64,000 nucleotides of DNA. Origin: Thiorhodococcus minor. Its GTDB lineage: Bacteria > Pseudomonadota > Gammaproteobacteria > Chromatiales > Chromatiaceae. Both the position numbers and the translations under genes were made by a program. How positions within the stretch are numbered: the first letter of the stretch is position 1; every line of letters starts with the position of its first letter. Below are positions 55,890-64,000 of the stretch, one piece after another. Location of the stretch: positions 62,001 to 126,000 of the forward strand of contig NZ_JAAIJQ010000001.1 in the NCBI RefSeq assembly GCF_010820565.1, given 5' to 3'. The notes beneath the pieces are model-generated. The model made no database searches and was not told where the DNA came from. It was given only the letters and a program-made list of their open reading frames with translations.

Positions 55890-56176
55890 GCTTTTCCTTT
55901 CATCCAGAAGCAGAAAAGGACTTTAATACGGCAATCGATTATTACGAAGATGTAGAGTCTGGTTTGGGGTATGACTTCGCACTGGAAGTTCGGGCAGCCA
56001 TCAAACGGGCAGTCGATTTCCCAAAGGCTTGGGCTGTCCTCGAGGGAGATGTCAGGCGGTCTTTGGTCAAGCGATTTCCATATGGGATCCTGTATTCCGA
56101 AGAGCATGATGGAATATTCATCATCGCGGTCATGAACCTTTATCGCGAGCCAGGATATTGGAAGAAGAGGAAGTAA
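55886..56176 (+). CDS. RelE/ParE-family toxin
   Basis: This 96-residue protein has the ParE/RelE fold pattern: FHPEAEKDFNTAIDYYEDV, an Arg-rich middle (VRRSLVKRFPYGILYSEE) and IIAVMNLYREPGYWKKR. Depending on subfamily it targets gyrase or ribosome-bound mRNA. It is preceded by its antitoxin and looks intact. Confidence 0.88.
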   Translation: MSFSFHPEAEKDFNTAIDYYEDVESGLGYDFALEVRAAIKRAVDFPKAWAVLEGDVRRSLVKRFPYGILYSEEHDGIFIIAVMNLYREPGYWKKRK

Positions 56177-56182
56177 AACAAG

Positions 56183-56455
56183 GTGGCAAATCTGGTCTAC
56201 AACCCGCAGGAGATTGACATTGCCATCGGCAACACCCCGGCAGCCAAGTACATGCAGACCCTCGCCGGACAGTGCGAAGGCAAGCAGCCCGTCTATGGCG
56301 GCATCGTCGAGATAGAAACCATGCACACGAACTTCCGCATGAACGCCATCCCGGAAGCACTGCTCAGTGGTGGACTGCTCGAGTACGAAGACTTCCTCGC
56401 CGCCCGACGCCGACTGATGGCGGAGCGGTGGAAGACGTACTACTGGTCCCTGTGA
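56183..56455 (+). CDS. small protein resembling the C-terminus of DUF262/GmrSD-like proteins
   Basis: This 90-residue protein starts at GTG 56183, six bases after the toxin gene. The pattern N-x-IGNTPAAKYM ... LLEYEDFLAARRRLMAERWKTYY recalls the extreme C-terminus of DUF262/DUF1524 nucleases. If correct, the gene is the tail of a deleted larger protein kept as a short frame. It is immediately upstream of the ATPase gene and may be coupled to it. Family placement is tentative. Confidence 0.4.
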   Translation: MANLVYNPQEIDIAIGNTPAAKYMQTLAGQCEGKQPVYGGIVEIETMHTNFRMNAIPEALLSGGLLEYEDFLAARRRLMAERWKTYYWSL

Positions 56456-56465
56456 GGTCAGAGCG

Positions 56466-58160
56466 ATGCGGATCAAAGCGATTACGCTAGAGAACTTCAA
56501 GGGTGTCCGCGACCCGGTGCGGATCGAGCTCAAGCCAATCACGCTCCTGTTCGGTCCGAATAGCGCCGGTAAGAGCACCATCCTTCAGGCGTTGCACTAT
56601 CTCCGGGAGATCCTGGAGCGTGGCAATCTGGACCCGGACCTGACCATCGGCGGCGGCGCCTTGGATCTTGGCGGTTTCAAAAGTCTGGTGCATGGTCACG
56701 ACCTTGGAACCGCGATCCGGCTCAAGCTAGAGGTTGACCTGGGGGATGCGGTGGGGACCGAAGTACTCCCTTTGAACTCAGGGTTTCATCTGGCCGATCA
56801 CGATTTCAGCGAACTCTTGGTGCGCTATTTGATCGGCGAGAGCGAGGAGTACCAAGACTGGGCCGTGGTCGAGTCCATCGGCGTTGGACTCGAGGTGCGC
56901 TGGAGCGCGGATCTGCGTGCCCCCTATGTTTCCCGACTAGAGCTGGACCTCAACGACGATCCGGTCTGCGCCATCGTTTCGCCACCAGCACCCAATCGGG
57001 CTTTGCTGCAGGATCTCAACTTCGATCACCCGCTTCTTCAAACTGCCTTGGATCCGTATGACCCGGACGCGTTGCGCGAACAGGGTGATCCACTTCCTCC
57101 ATCCCCGCTGGAGGTAGCGCTGAGGGCTTGGTCGACCGAGATGTCTCTGGACCTGGTTGAACGCTCGGACCTCGAATCCCCGGTTCGCGTGTCCCTGGAG
57201 ACTCACCACGGGGCCTTGCCGTCACTGAAGGGCGAGGTGAGCTTTGGTCTTCGAGATCCCGACATCAAGAAGGCCGTGAGGGAAGAACGAACGGCCCGGA
57301 TCCTTGCCGCACGCGCCCTGCTGAATGAGCTGATCCAAGGGCCGCTCTGCATCGCTCGCGACTGTTTGGCCCATGTTCTCTATATCGGTCCTCTACGCCA
57401 GATACCCGTCCGCGCCTTCAGGCCCCGCGTGTCTCCGGACCAAACGCGCTGGGCGAACGGCTTGGCGGCGTGGGATCGACTGTATACCTCGGAAGGGTCG
57501 TCACTCGTCGATCGGACCAACGACTGGCTGCTCAATCGCTTGGACACCGGCTATCAGATCGAGCGCCGCGAGTTTCTTGAGGTACCGCTACCGAGCGCAT
57601 TTGCCCAGTTGTTTGAACGAGGACTCACCGAGGACGATCTGCCAGACCTCGAAGAGCTGTACCAGGAGCTACCGGTGAGAGGCTCGCTCGGTCTGCGCGA
57701 CGTGAAGACCGGTGTCGCGCTGGAGCCAAGTGACGTCGGTGTCGGCCTGTCTCAGATCATTCCCGTCATCGTCGCCGCGGAGGCTACTCGCAAAGGACTC
57801 ATTGCCATCGAGCAGCCCGAGCTTCATGTGCATCCCGCGGTACAGGTCGGTCTGGGCGATCTCTTTGCACACCAGCTCCACAGAGAGGACCAGATTCCGG
57901 GAGAGGAGATCAATTTCCTCATCGAAACCCATAGCGAGCATCTCATGCTCCGCCTGCTGCGCCGGATTCGTGAAACGACGGATCAGGAGCTGGAGCCTGG
58001 GGCGCCATCGCTCAGCAAAGACGATGTGGCGGTTTACTACTGTGAAACACGGAGCGCCGGCATACACATTAGTCCTCCGCTTCGCATCGACGAAGATGGA
58101 GAGTTTCAGGATCGCTGGCCAGCGGGATTCTTCCCTGAACGAATGAAGGAGCTGATCTGA
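56466..58160 (+). CDS. AAA15/DUF3696-type ATPase
   Basis: This 564-residue protein begins MRIKAITLENFKGVRDPVRI, an SMC/OLD-like start, with Walker A FGPNSAGKST (about 31-40). The ABC-type signature region is EPSDVGVGLSQIIPV, Walker B is LIAIEQPELHVHP, and the switch His is in IETHSEHLMLRLLRRI. The C-terminal VAVYYCETRSAGIHI ... FQDRWPAGFFPERMKEL is DUF3696. Such ATPases power several antiphage modules (PARIS-, Menshen- or Gabija-like) together with an effector; here the effector would be the next gene. Confidence 0.85.
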   Translation: MRIKAITLENFKGVRDPVRIELKPITLLFGPNSAGKSTILQALHYLREILERGNLDPDLTIGGGALDLGGFKSLVHGHDLGTAIRLKLEVDLGDAVGTEVLPLNSGFHLADHDFSELLVRYLIGESEEYQDWAVVESIGVGLEVRWSADLRAPYVSRLELDLNDDPVCAIVSPPAPNRALLQDLNFDHPLLQTALDPYDPDALREQGDPLPPSPLEVALRAWSTEMSLDLVERSDLESPVRVSLETHHGALPSLKGEVSFGLRDPDIKKAVREERTARILAARALLNELIQGPLCIARDCLAHVLYIGPLRQIPVRAFRPRVSPDQTRWANGLAAWDRLYTSEGSSLVDRTNDWLLNRLDTGYQIERREFLEVPLPSAFAQLFERGLTEDDLPDLEELYQELPVRGSLGLRDVKTGVALEPSDVGVGLSQIIPVIVAAEATRKGLIAIEQPELHVHPAVQVGLGDLFAHQLHREDQIPGEEINFLIETHSEHLMLRLLRRIRETTDQELEPGAPSLSKDDVAVYYCETRSAGIHISPPLRIDEDGEFQDRWPAGFFPERMKELI

Positions 58161-58162
58161 GG

Positions 58163-59077
58163 ATGATTCATGAGTACGCCATCGAGCCGCATCTGGTCGC
58201 AAATGCGGGCAGTCTTGCACGATTTCGATTCTGGAGCCTGGAGTTTGGTCTTGGCACTCCGCGCATCATGGCTCAGCTACCCAAGAAAAAGAATTGGAGA
58301 CGCTTGGTCTTTCAGGCGATGAATTCTAACACTGGTGATGTCGAGCGAACGCGAGTAGAAGCCTTGATTGGACACCTGACTTCGTCTTCCTCTTGCAGGG
58401 AAACGGCTGTTTATGATGGAGCATTGCCATGGATCGACAACGCATTAAGTGAGCATGCGAGACAACCTTTTCGAGCGATACTTGCGGCAGAAGACCGAGC
58501 TGGCTTTCCGGCGATTATTGTAGCCGAGCCCCTGGAGCGAGTTTATGAATCCGAATCCTGGCAGGTGAAAAGAAGTATCTGCGTACCGCGAAATGCAGAC
58601 AGTATGGCTGCAGCGGTTGAGGTCATGCTCGCTTGCTGTCGTGTCGCGATATTTGTCGATTCTCATTTTGGGCCAGAAAACCCTAGACACCGTAGGCCGA
58701 TGGAAAAGTTCTTCGCAGCTATGCGAAGTAGGGACGACAGGCTAATGCATCGTTTGGAAATTTGCACCGGGTCCAGTGCTACGCTGGATTTTTTGGAGCA
58801 GGAGTTTCGTGACCGGCTTGCTCGTCATCTGTCACCTGGCACAAAGCTGATCCTGAAAAAATTGACTCAGCAAGATACAGGCGAGAAAATTCACAATCGT
58901 TATATCATAACGGAACTTGGTGGTGTTCAATTCGGAACAGGTATGGACGATGGTAAGAAGGGAGAAAACGATGACGTCAATTTGATGGATATTGATCAAT
59001 ATCTACAACGTTGGGACCAATACTGCGATAGAGAAAAATTTGCCTTTGATTGCGAAGAAGTAGAGATTGAGATTTGA
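58163..59077 (+). CDS. unknown partner of the AAA ATPase, possible PLD-like effector
   Basis: This 304-residue protein starts two bases after the ATPase gene. The N-terminal part has EYAIEPHLV and a Trp-rich FRFWSLEFGLG. The C-terminal GEKIHNRYIITELGGVQFGTGMDD (about 240-265) recalls a phospholipase-D-like H-x-R/K strand followed by a Gly-rich turn. I cannot assign a named family. Its AT-richer composition differs from the ATPase gene. It is the probable effector of a two-gene defence unit. Confidence 0.5.
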   Translation: MIHEYAIEPHLVANAGSLARFRFWSLEFGLGTPRIMAQLPKKKNWRRLVFQAMNSNTGDVERTRVEALIGHLTSSSSCRETAVYDGALPWIDNALSEHARQPFRAILAAEDRAGFPAIIVAEPLERVYESESWQVKRSICVPRNADSMAAAVEVMLACCRVAIFVDSHFGPENPRHRRPMEKFFAAMRSRDDRLMHRLEICTGSSATLDFLEQEFRDRLARHLSPGTKLILKKLTQQDTGEKIHNRYIITELGGVQFGTGMDDGKKGENDDVNLMDIDQYLQRWDQYCDREKFAFDCEEVEIEI

Positions 59078-59113
59078 TGTTTGGGTAATATTCCGATTTG
59101 GAGCCAATAAGAA

Positions 59114-60628
59114 TTATCCTGGCTCAATTTTCACCTGGTGTTTATTCATCCAGTTGTTCAGCGTTTGATAGCTGCCAAGCCCAAGTAGCTTAGCGGCTTG
59201 TGTCCGATTGTTGTTGGCCTGCTCAAGTGCCCGTCCGGCATAATGCTGAACGACCTCATCCAGCACCGATTGAATGTCGAAGTCTTCGTTCAATCGACGG
59301 CCGAGAATTCCCTCGGAAGCGCCTCGCTCCCGAAACAGCGCGGCATCGATATCGGGCGCCTCGATGCGCTCTCCAAAAGACCACAGAGATGCACGGAGCA
59401 AGGTCGAGTAAAGCTCCCGAACGTTTCCCGGCCAATGATGCTGCTTGATGGCATTCCGGGCTTTGACTGACAGTGCCTTTTTGGAAAAACCGGGCTGACC
59501 GGCCGCATCGAGATTGATCCGGTCGAGCAGAAAGTCGGCAAGCAGCAAGATATCCGTTGGCCGATCCCGCAGCGGCGGGAGACGCAGCACGCCGACGGCG
59601 ATCCGATAGAACAGATCCTCACGAAACCGGCCAGCGGTCACCTCGTCCATCAGATTGCGATTCGTCGCGGCGATCACACGCACGTCGACCCGTTTTGCGG
59701 TGGCTCCACCCACGGGGTAGAAGTCGCCGGACTGAAGCACACGCAAGAGCCTGACTTGCGCGTCCAGAGGTAGCTCACCAATCTCGTCCAGAAACAGGGT
59801 TCCGCCATCCGCTGCTTCGAAGTACCCCGGCTTTGCCGCCGCCGCTCCGGTGAACGCGCCCTTGACGTGTCCAAACAAGCTCGCATCGATCAAGTCCCGT
59901 GGAATGGCCCCGCAGTTGACGGCGACAAAGTGCTTCTCGCGGCGGTTGCTCGCGTTGTGGATCGCCGTGGCAAAGAGCTCCTTGCCCGTTCCGGTCTCAC
60001 CCTGAATCAGCACGGGGACATCGCGTCGCGCGACGATATTGGCCTGCGCGATCAACCCTTCCATGACCGGATCCCTGGTCAGTATGTCGTCGAACGCGGC
60101 GGCGATCGGGACCTCGGCGACGGCCAGTTTGCCGAGCTGCCGATTGCTCCGCGCCGTCAGTTGCGGAAGGAATTCCGCCGAGATATCGAACGGGATATCG
60201 ACTTGCTGGACACCTTGCTCGATGGACGACTGAAAAAAGACGGCTGGGTATTTCGTCTTTCCCAAGAGGATCCAAACCGCCTGCATGGCGGGCGTGCCTG
60301 GGCTGAGCAGGATGCATAGCAGGTGGTCAGGGTAGCGCTCCGTCACCTGCGTCAACCAAGCATCGACGGCTTGATAGATCTCTCCGAAGTGAACGGGCGT
60401 GGTGAGCTGTGCGTGGGCAGAATTCAACGGGATGGTGCACTGCTCGCCCAGCCAATCGAGATAGGGCTCAACCTCGGACGTCTCGTAGTTGTAGATCAGT
60501 TCCGCCCGCCCAAAGCGTTCCGCCAACAGCGTCGAGAGCACGGGACCCTGGGCCTCGGCGTGCTCTCTCGATCTGGTCCGTGCTTCCAGATCCTTCCTAC
60601 CAATCCAACTGACCAGAATTCGATCCAT
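59114..60628 (-). CDS. RtcR-like sigma-54 activator with CARF-like sensor (copy 2)
   Basis: The start at 60628 gives 504 residues, the same length as copy 1. The N-terminal domain has VSWIGRKDL, AELIYNYE, and LLSPGTPAMQAVWILLGKTKY. The AAA+ domain has GETGTGKE, GAFTGA and GTLFLDEIGELPLD, and a Fis HTH ends the protein (RTQAAKLLGLGSYQTLNNWM). It is divergent from the nuclease/helicase operon with a sigma-54 promoter between. The HTH regions of the two copies are very similar, so they may bind related sites. Confidence 0.85.
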   Translation of the reverse strand: MDRILVSWIGRKDLEARTRSREHAEAQGPVLSTLLAERFGRAELIYNYETSEVEPYLDWLGEQCTIPLNSAHAQLTTPVHFGEIYQAVDAWLTQVTERYPDHLLCILLSPGTPAMQAVWILLGKTKYPAVFFQSSIEQGVQQVDIPFDISAEFLPQLTARSNRQLGKLAVAEVPIAAAFDDILTRDPVMEGLIAQANIVARRDVPVLIQGETGTGKELFATAIHNASNRREKHFVAVNCGAIPRDLIDASLFGHVKGAFTGAAAAKPGYFEAADGGTLFLDEIGELPLDAQVRLLRVLQSGDFYPVGGATAKRVDVRVIAATNRNLMDEVTAGRFREDLFYRIAVGVLRLPPLRDRPTDILLLADFLLDRINLDAAGQPGFSKKALSVKARNAIKQHHWPGNVRELYSTLLRASLWSFGERIEAPDIDAALFRERGASEGILGRRLNEDFDIQSVLDEVVQHYAGRALEQANNNRTQAAKLLGLGSYQTLNNWMNKHQVKIEPG

Positions 60629-60756
60629 CTGTGGTTCCCAATTGATGGGCTGAAACGATGGCAAGACCATGCGGCTGATGCCGTCTCACCGGAGGTGCGG
60701 GTCTGGTCCTGGTGTGGACCGTCAAGGAGTCGCAGGCGAAGACACATAATATTCCT

Positions 60757-60813
60757 TATCGCTCAGTAAACAAAATGCTGCTTGGCGGAATCCAGGCCTT
60801 TGCCTGTATCGCT
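60757..60813. promoter_or_regulatory. two direct TATCGCT motifs upstream of P3
   Basis: TATCGCT occurs at 60757-60763 and 60807-60813, 50 bases apart. They lie about 131 and 81 bases upstream of the predicted start, which is the usual window for a sigma-54 enhancer. Confidence 0.5.
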
Positions 60814-60865
60814 TTGAATCAGAAAAATCATTATAAAACAGTTATATAAGATCATTACCTGATGG

Positions 60866-60883
60866 TGGCCCGGAAAGTGCTTT
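60866..60883 (+). promoter_or_regulatory. sigma-54 promoter P3 (nuclease/helicase operon)
   Basis: TGGCCCGGAAAGTGCTTT has GG at 60867-60868 and GC at 60879-60880 separated by ten bases. The last eight bases AAAGTGCT and GTGCTTT closely resemble P1. Predicted start is near 60892, 38 bases before the ATG. Confidence 0.7.
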
Positions 60884-60929
60884 ACTCAGCGCGACAAGCC
60901 AAACTCATCGCGTTGACGGAGGTCTTCTG

Positions 60930-63704
60930 ATGGATATTCTCGCGGGGCTGGGGTTCGACGGACGTAGACCAAACAGGATAGGCGCGCAGCTGGGCGTGGC
61001 CGTGGTCGGACCGGCCGGGCTTCTCGGGCTCATCGAGTACTGGGCAGGGATTGCGCCGGTCGAGCAGCGGCACACCGAGCGCGTCGTGCGCTACCAAGAA
61101 GCGTTGCGGGCCGTTGGATCGGCAACCTTCTTTGCGTCGTCTCTGCGAGCCGATCCGCTGGCCACCGCCGAGACCTTGCTCCGGTGGCGGGACTTCGCGC
61201 TCGATCATGGATGGACCGGCAAGCCGGGGTCCGGGTCGCCCGGTAGACTCGCTGCACTCGCCGAGGTGGAGGCCAGCCTGACTGATCTGAGCCCATGCTT
61301 GGCCGAGCGGATCTCTCGGGTCATCGAGCGCATCGCTCGCATTCCCGCCGCGATCCAGGCGATTCGTTTGGTGGATCCCACGCGACAGTGGGCACCACCA
61401 TGGCAAAGACTCTTTCGTGCGCTGGAATCGGCCGGTGTCGTGATCCGTGTCGAGCCCGACACTCTGATGCCCGGCGCCCTTGAGCAGACAGACCTCGGCC
61501 GGTTGCAGCACGCACTGCTGGCCGATGCAGAACAGCCGGGGCCGCTCTCACTCAATGGCGACGGCACGCTGAAGCCCCTTCGATGCCTGGACCCACAGGC
61601 ATCGGCCGTCGCGACGGTCGCGAGCATGGCTTCCCAGGAACGTGGCCTTCTGATCTGTGGTGATGACGGCGCTCTATTCGATTGCGCCGCCCGCTCTCGC
61701 GGTCTGCCATCGGCTGGACTGGGAGAGAAATCCCGCTGGCGTCCACCAACCCAGCTCTTGCCATTGCTTCTTCAGCTGCAATGGCTGCCGCCAGATGCTG
61801 AAGTGCTCCTTCAGTATCTGACCCTTCCGGCTGGTCCTTATCGAATCCTGCGCGGTCGAATCGCGACGCGTTTTCTGGATCAGCCAGGATACGACCCGGA
61901 CGCATGGGCCGAATTGATCGATGGCGAGGTTCAGGCTCGCATGGCCAAGGATCCAAACACAAACGAGGCGACGCTTCGCAAGTCCATTGCTGAGTGGCTA
62001 CCCGTGGGCGCCGCCAGGGACCGAAACGCCATGCCGGTCGATCTGGCCATCGCAGCGTGCGAGCGAGTAAGAGATTACTGGAACCGACGATCGGCTGCCG
62101 CGGACTCCGCTTCATCATCTGAGCAGACGCAGTGGCCGAGTGCCGCGCGCGGAGCGGACTCCGTTGCCAACGCACTGCGCGCTTGGGGCGCGGATGCGAT
62201 TCCGCGGGAGCAACTGCGGCGGCTGCTCGACATCGCGGCGGCCGAGACGGCCGCGGACAGCGGTCAGACCCAGCGGCTGGGCGCCCTCTCAATGATCGCT
62301 TCACCCGAGACCGCCCGCTTGAGCGCGGATCCTCCGGCGCATTTGGTCTGGTGGGAGCCCGAGGTTGGTGCTGAAACCCGACCGCCGTTCGATCCGGTGG
62401 AGCTCGCGGCGCTTCCGGATTTTCCAGACGCTCAGGGTCGCGAGGCTCTGCGCCAGGCCGCTTTTGGCCGTGCGTTGTGGCCGATCATCGCCACGACGGA
62501 TAGCCTCACCCTGCTGGCACGTGGCTCGTCAGACGATCTGCTGCGACTGCGGCTGGAGCGCTTGCTGCCGTTCGACCGATGGGTCTCCTTCGAGGAGCGA
62601 CTGATGATTGCGGAGAACGATCAGGATCAACACGCGCAGGGCCTCATGGGATGCGCTGACCTGTCGCTGATCGACGATCTCAGCCTACCTCCATCTCAAC
62701 GCTGGTGGACTCTGAATCAGGCGATCGCTTGTCCGCGAGCCAAGGAGTCCTATTCGGGACTCTCGAGCCTTGCCCTCGAGCCTCATGCATATGTCCTCAA
62801 ATACGTGGCCCGACTCTCCGAAGGCGGCATTGCCCCGGTTCCACTGGACGCTCGCCTCAAGGGCAATCTGGCCCATCGGGTGGTGCAAGCCTGGTTTACG
62901 GAGAACCCATGGCGGGGAACTGCTCCCTCATCGAAAGCCCTGTCTGCTTGGCTGGACCGGCGCTTAGACGATTTGATCATGACAAGCGGCCTGCCGTTGG
63001 CCGGTGCCGGTCAGCGTACTGAGCGGTTGCGCTTTCGAGCGCAGGTTCAAGAAGCCCTGGAGCGTCTTCTCAACCACTTGGAGCAAGCCGAGGTGCGAGA
63101 GGTGTGCGTGGAGGCATCCCTGGAGCGGCCGGCCCCTGAGATTGCTGGGGGAGAGACCGAGCTCGAAGGCAGACTCGACCTGTTGCTCCGGCTGCGTGAT
63201 GCGGACGATGGAACCGCTCGCTGGGCCATTGTGGATCTGAAATGGGGAGGACAGCGCGACCGGGAAGCCGAGTTCAAGCATGGTACCTACCTGCAGTTGG
63301 CGACCTACGCGGCTCTCGTTTCGACGCTAGGGGACGGACGGCTGTCCGCATTTGGGTTCTTCATTCTCAAGTCCGCCACGCTGCTTGCTCCGAGCGGTGC
63401 GATCTTCCCCGGGGCAAAGGTCATCGCCGCCGAAGATCCTTCGATCACCCCTCAGCGCATCTGGGATCGATTGATGGCGACGGTGCACTGGCGGCGCGAA
63501 CAGTTGGCGCAAGGAAGGATCGAGATCACGTCCGCCACGGCGTCGTTCGATACCGAATCGGCACCTCCCGCCGGTGGCTTGCCGGTTCTGGAGATCGAGG
63601 CTGAGCGGCGTGATTCAGGGAGTCGAGGAGGATGGTCACCCAAGAAGACCGGGTTCAAGACAGTCGATCCTTGGCGGGTCCTGATCGGCGGGCTACGCGA
63701 CTGA
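60930..63704 (+). CDS. AddB-like protein with C-terminal PD-(D/E)XK nuclease
   Basis: This 924-residue protein (GGAGG seven bases before the ATG) has a long N-terminal region without clear helicase motifs. It contains LNQAIACPRAKESYSG and the RecB-nuclease features GNLAHRVVQAWF, ELEGRLDLLLRLRD (Asp), AIVDLKWGG (D-x-K) and YLQLATYAAL (Gln-Tyr) near residues 735-800. This is the layout of AddB/COG3857 proteins, which pair with an AddA-type helicase. It would resect or degrade DNA ends. The pair is under a CARF-type regulator rather than in a housekeeping context, suggesting defence. Confidence 0.75.
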   Translation: MDILAGLGFDGRRPNRIGAQLGVAVVGPAGLLGLIEYWAGIAPVEQRHTERVVRYQEALRAVGSATFFASSLRADPLATAETLLRWRDFALDHGWTGKPGSGSPGRLAALAEVEASLTDLSPCLAERISRVIERIARIPAAIQAIRLVDPTRQWAPPWQRLFRALESAGVVIRVEPDTLMPGALEQTDLGRLQHALLADAEQPGPLSLNGDGTLKPLRCLDPQASAVATVASMASQERGLLICGDDGALFDCAARSRGLPSAGLGEKSRWRPPTQLLPLLLQLQWLPPDAEVLLQYLTLPAGPYRILRGRIATRFLDQPGYDPDAWAELIDGEVQARMAKDPNTNEATLRKSIAEWLPVGAARDRNAMPVDLAIAACERVRDYWNRRSAAADSASSSEQTQWPSAARGADSVANALRAWGADAIPREQLRRLLDIAAAETAADSGQTQRLGALSMIASPETARLSADPPAHLVWWEPEVGAETRPPFDPVELAALPDFPDAQGREALRQAAFGRALWPIIATTDSLTLLARGSSDDLLRLRLERLLPFDRWVSFEERLMIAENDQDQHAQGLMGCADLSLIDDLSLPPSQRWWTLNQAIACPRAKESYSGLSSLALEPHAYVLKYVARLSEGGIAPVPLDARLKGNLAHRVVQAWFTENPWRGTAPSSKALSAWLDRRLDDLIMTSGLPLAGAGQRTERLRFRAQVQEALERLLNHLEQAEVREVCVEASLERPAPEIAGGETELEGRLDLLLRLRDADDGTARWAIVDLKWGGQRDREAEFKHGTYLQLATYAALVSTLGDGRLSAFGFFILKSATLLAPSGAIFPGAKVIAAEDPSITPQRIWDRLMATVHWRREQLAQGRIEITSATASFDTESAPPAGGLPVLEIEAERRDSGSRGGWSPKKTGFKTVDPWRVLIGGLRD

Positions 63705-63732
63705 ACGACAGCGATATCTCGGAGCAAAACGC

Positions 63733-64000
63733 ATGACTATTCTATTTCGACATGCCGGAGCCGGCTCCGGAAAGACGACCAGCATTGAGCGGGATATCGG
63801 TGAACGTATGGTCGACGGCCGTTTGCAGCCCGAGGGGCTGATTGCCGTCACCTTTACCAAGAAGGCCGCGGCCGAGCTGGCCGAGCGGATCGGCAAGGGC
63901 CTCCTTCAACGCGGGCGCTCCGACCTGGCGTCACGTCTACGAGAAGCCCGAATTGGCACCGTGAATGCCGTTTGCGGTCAACTGATCGAGGATTGCTGTT
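63733..64000 (+). CDS. UvrD/AddA-like helicase, 5' part (cut by window edge)
   Basis: The visible 89 residues begin MTILFRHAGAGSGKTTSIERDI, a superfamily 1 Walker A. They are followed by motif Ia VTFTKKAAAELAERI and GTVNAVCGQLI. GGAG lies 9 bases upstream and the gene is 28 bases after the AddB-like gene. It probably forms the helicase half of an AddAB-like complex. Further domains, including a possible second nuclease, lie outside. Confidence 0.8.
   Translation, partial: MTILFRHAGAGSGKTTSIERDIGERMVDGRLQPEGLIAVTFTKKAAAELAERIGKGLLQRGRSDLASRLREARIGTVNAVCGQLIEDCC

Overview
The window is GC-rich (interrupted by AT-rich islands) and reads as part of a large conjugative element, an ICE or plasmid related in layout to the SXT/R391 and IncA/C group. 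The host is probably a gammaproteobacterium. A Chromatiales-type (purple sulfur) host is my guess from gene style and composition and is not shown by the sequence. There is no rRNA, tRNA, CRISPR array or housekeeping gene cluster.

Bases 1-10067 hold an F-type conjugation block in tight, mostly overlapping order: a DsbC-like thiol-disulfide protein (5' cut by the window), TraV, pilin TraA, a small unknown, TraC ATPase, TrbI-like, S26 peptidase TrhF/TraF, a TrbC-TraW fusion, TraU and TraN. Bases 10197-23700 form a variable region downstream of traN. It holds a class D beta-lactamase, a methyltransferase, an acetyltransferase, an IS200-type element interrupted by an IS1634-type element, an autoinducer-synthase-like gene, an IS3 remnant, an intact IS1595 element, a candidate RiPP precursor plus radical SAM/SPASM enzyme, small membrane and secreted proteins, and a frameshifted rlaP (COG3541) pseudogene.

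Bases 23960-32360 carry the SXT-like recombination/maintenance module: ssb, bet, YqaJ exonuclease, CobS-like AAA, WGR, DUF3150, CobT-like metallopeptidase/VWA and radC. Almost every transcription unit here starts with a similar GC-rich hairpin leader whose stem bases covary between copies. I interpret it as the radC RNA motif, and there are eight copies.

Bases 32587-64000 are a defence island. It contains a macro-HEPN fusion, an ARPP-1 protein followed by a two-gene Druantia type III system (druH-druE), a complete type I restriction-modification operon (hsdR, hsdM, hsdS), a type II toxin-antitoxin pair, an AAA/DUF3696 ATPase with an unknown partner, several unknown genes, and a PD-(D/E)XK nuclease plus UvrD/AddA-like helicase pair cut by the window edge. 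Two paralogous 504-residue sigma-54 activators with an RtcR/CARF-like N-terminal domain each face a divergent defence operon.

The most interesting signal is regulatory. Three operon heads (ARPP-1/Druantia, hsdR, and nuclease/helicase) each have a GG-N10-GC sigma-54 promoter at a suitable distance from the start codon. Each promoter also has a TATCGCT motif about 53-60 bases upstream of its -24 GG. This suggests that one nucleotide-sensing regulon switches three otherwise unrelated antiphage systems on through sigma-54. The individual families are recognised from known biology. The common regulon is my inference.
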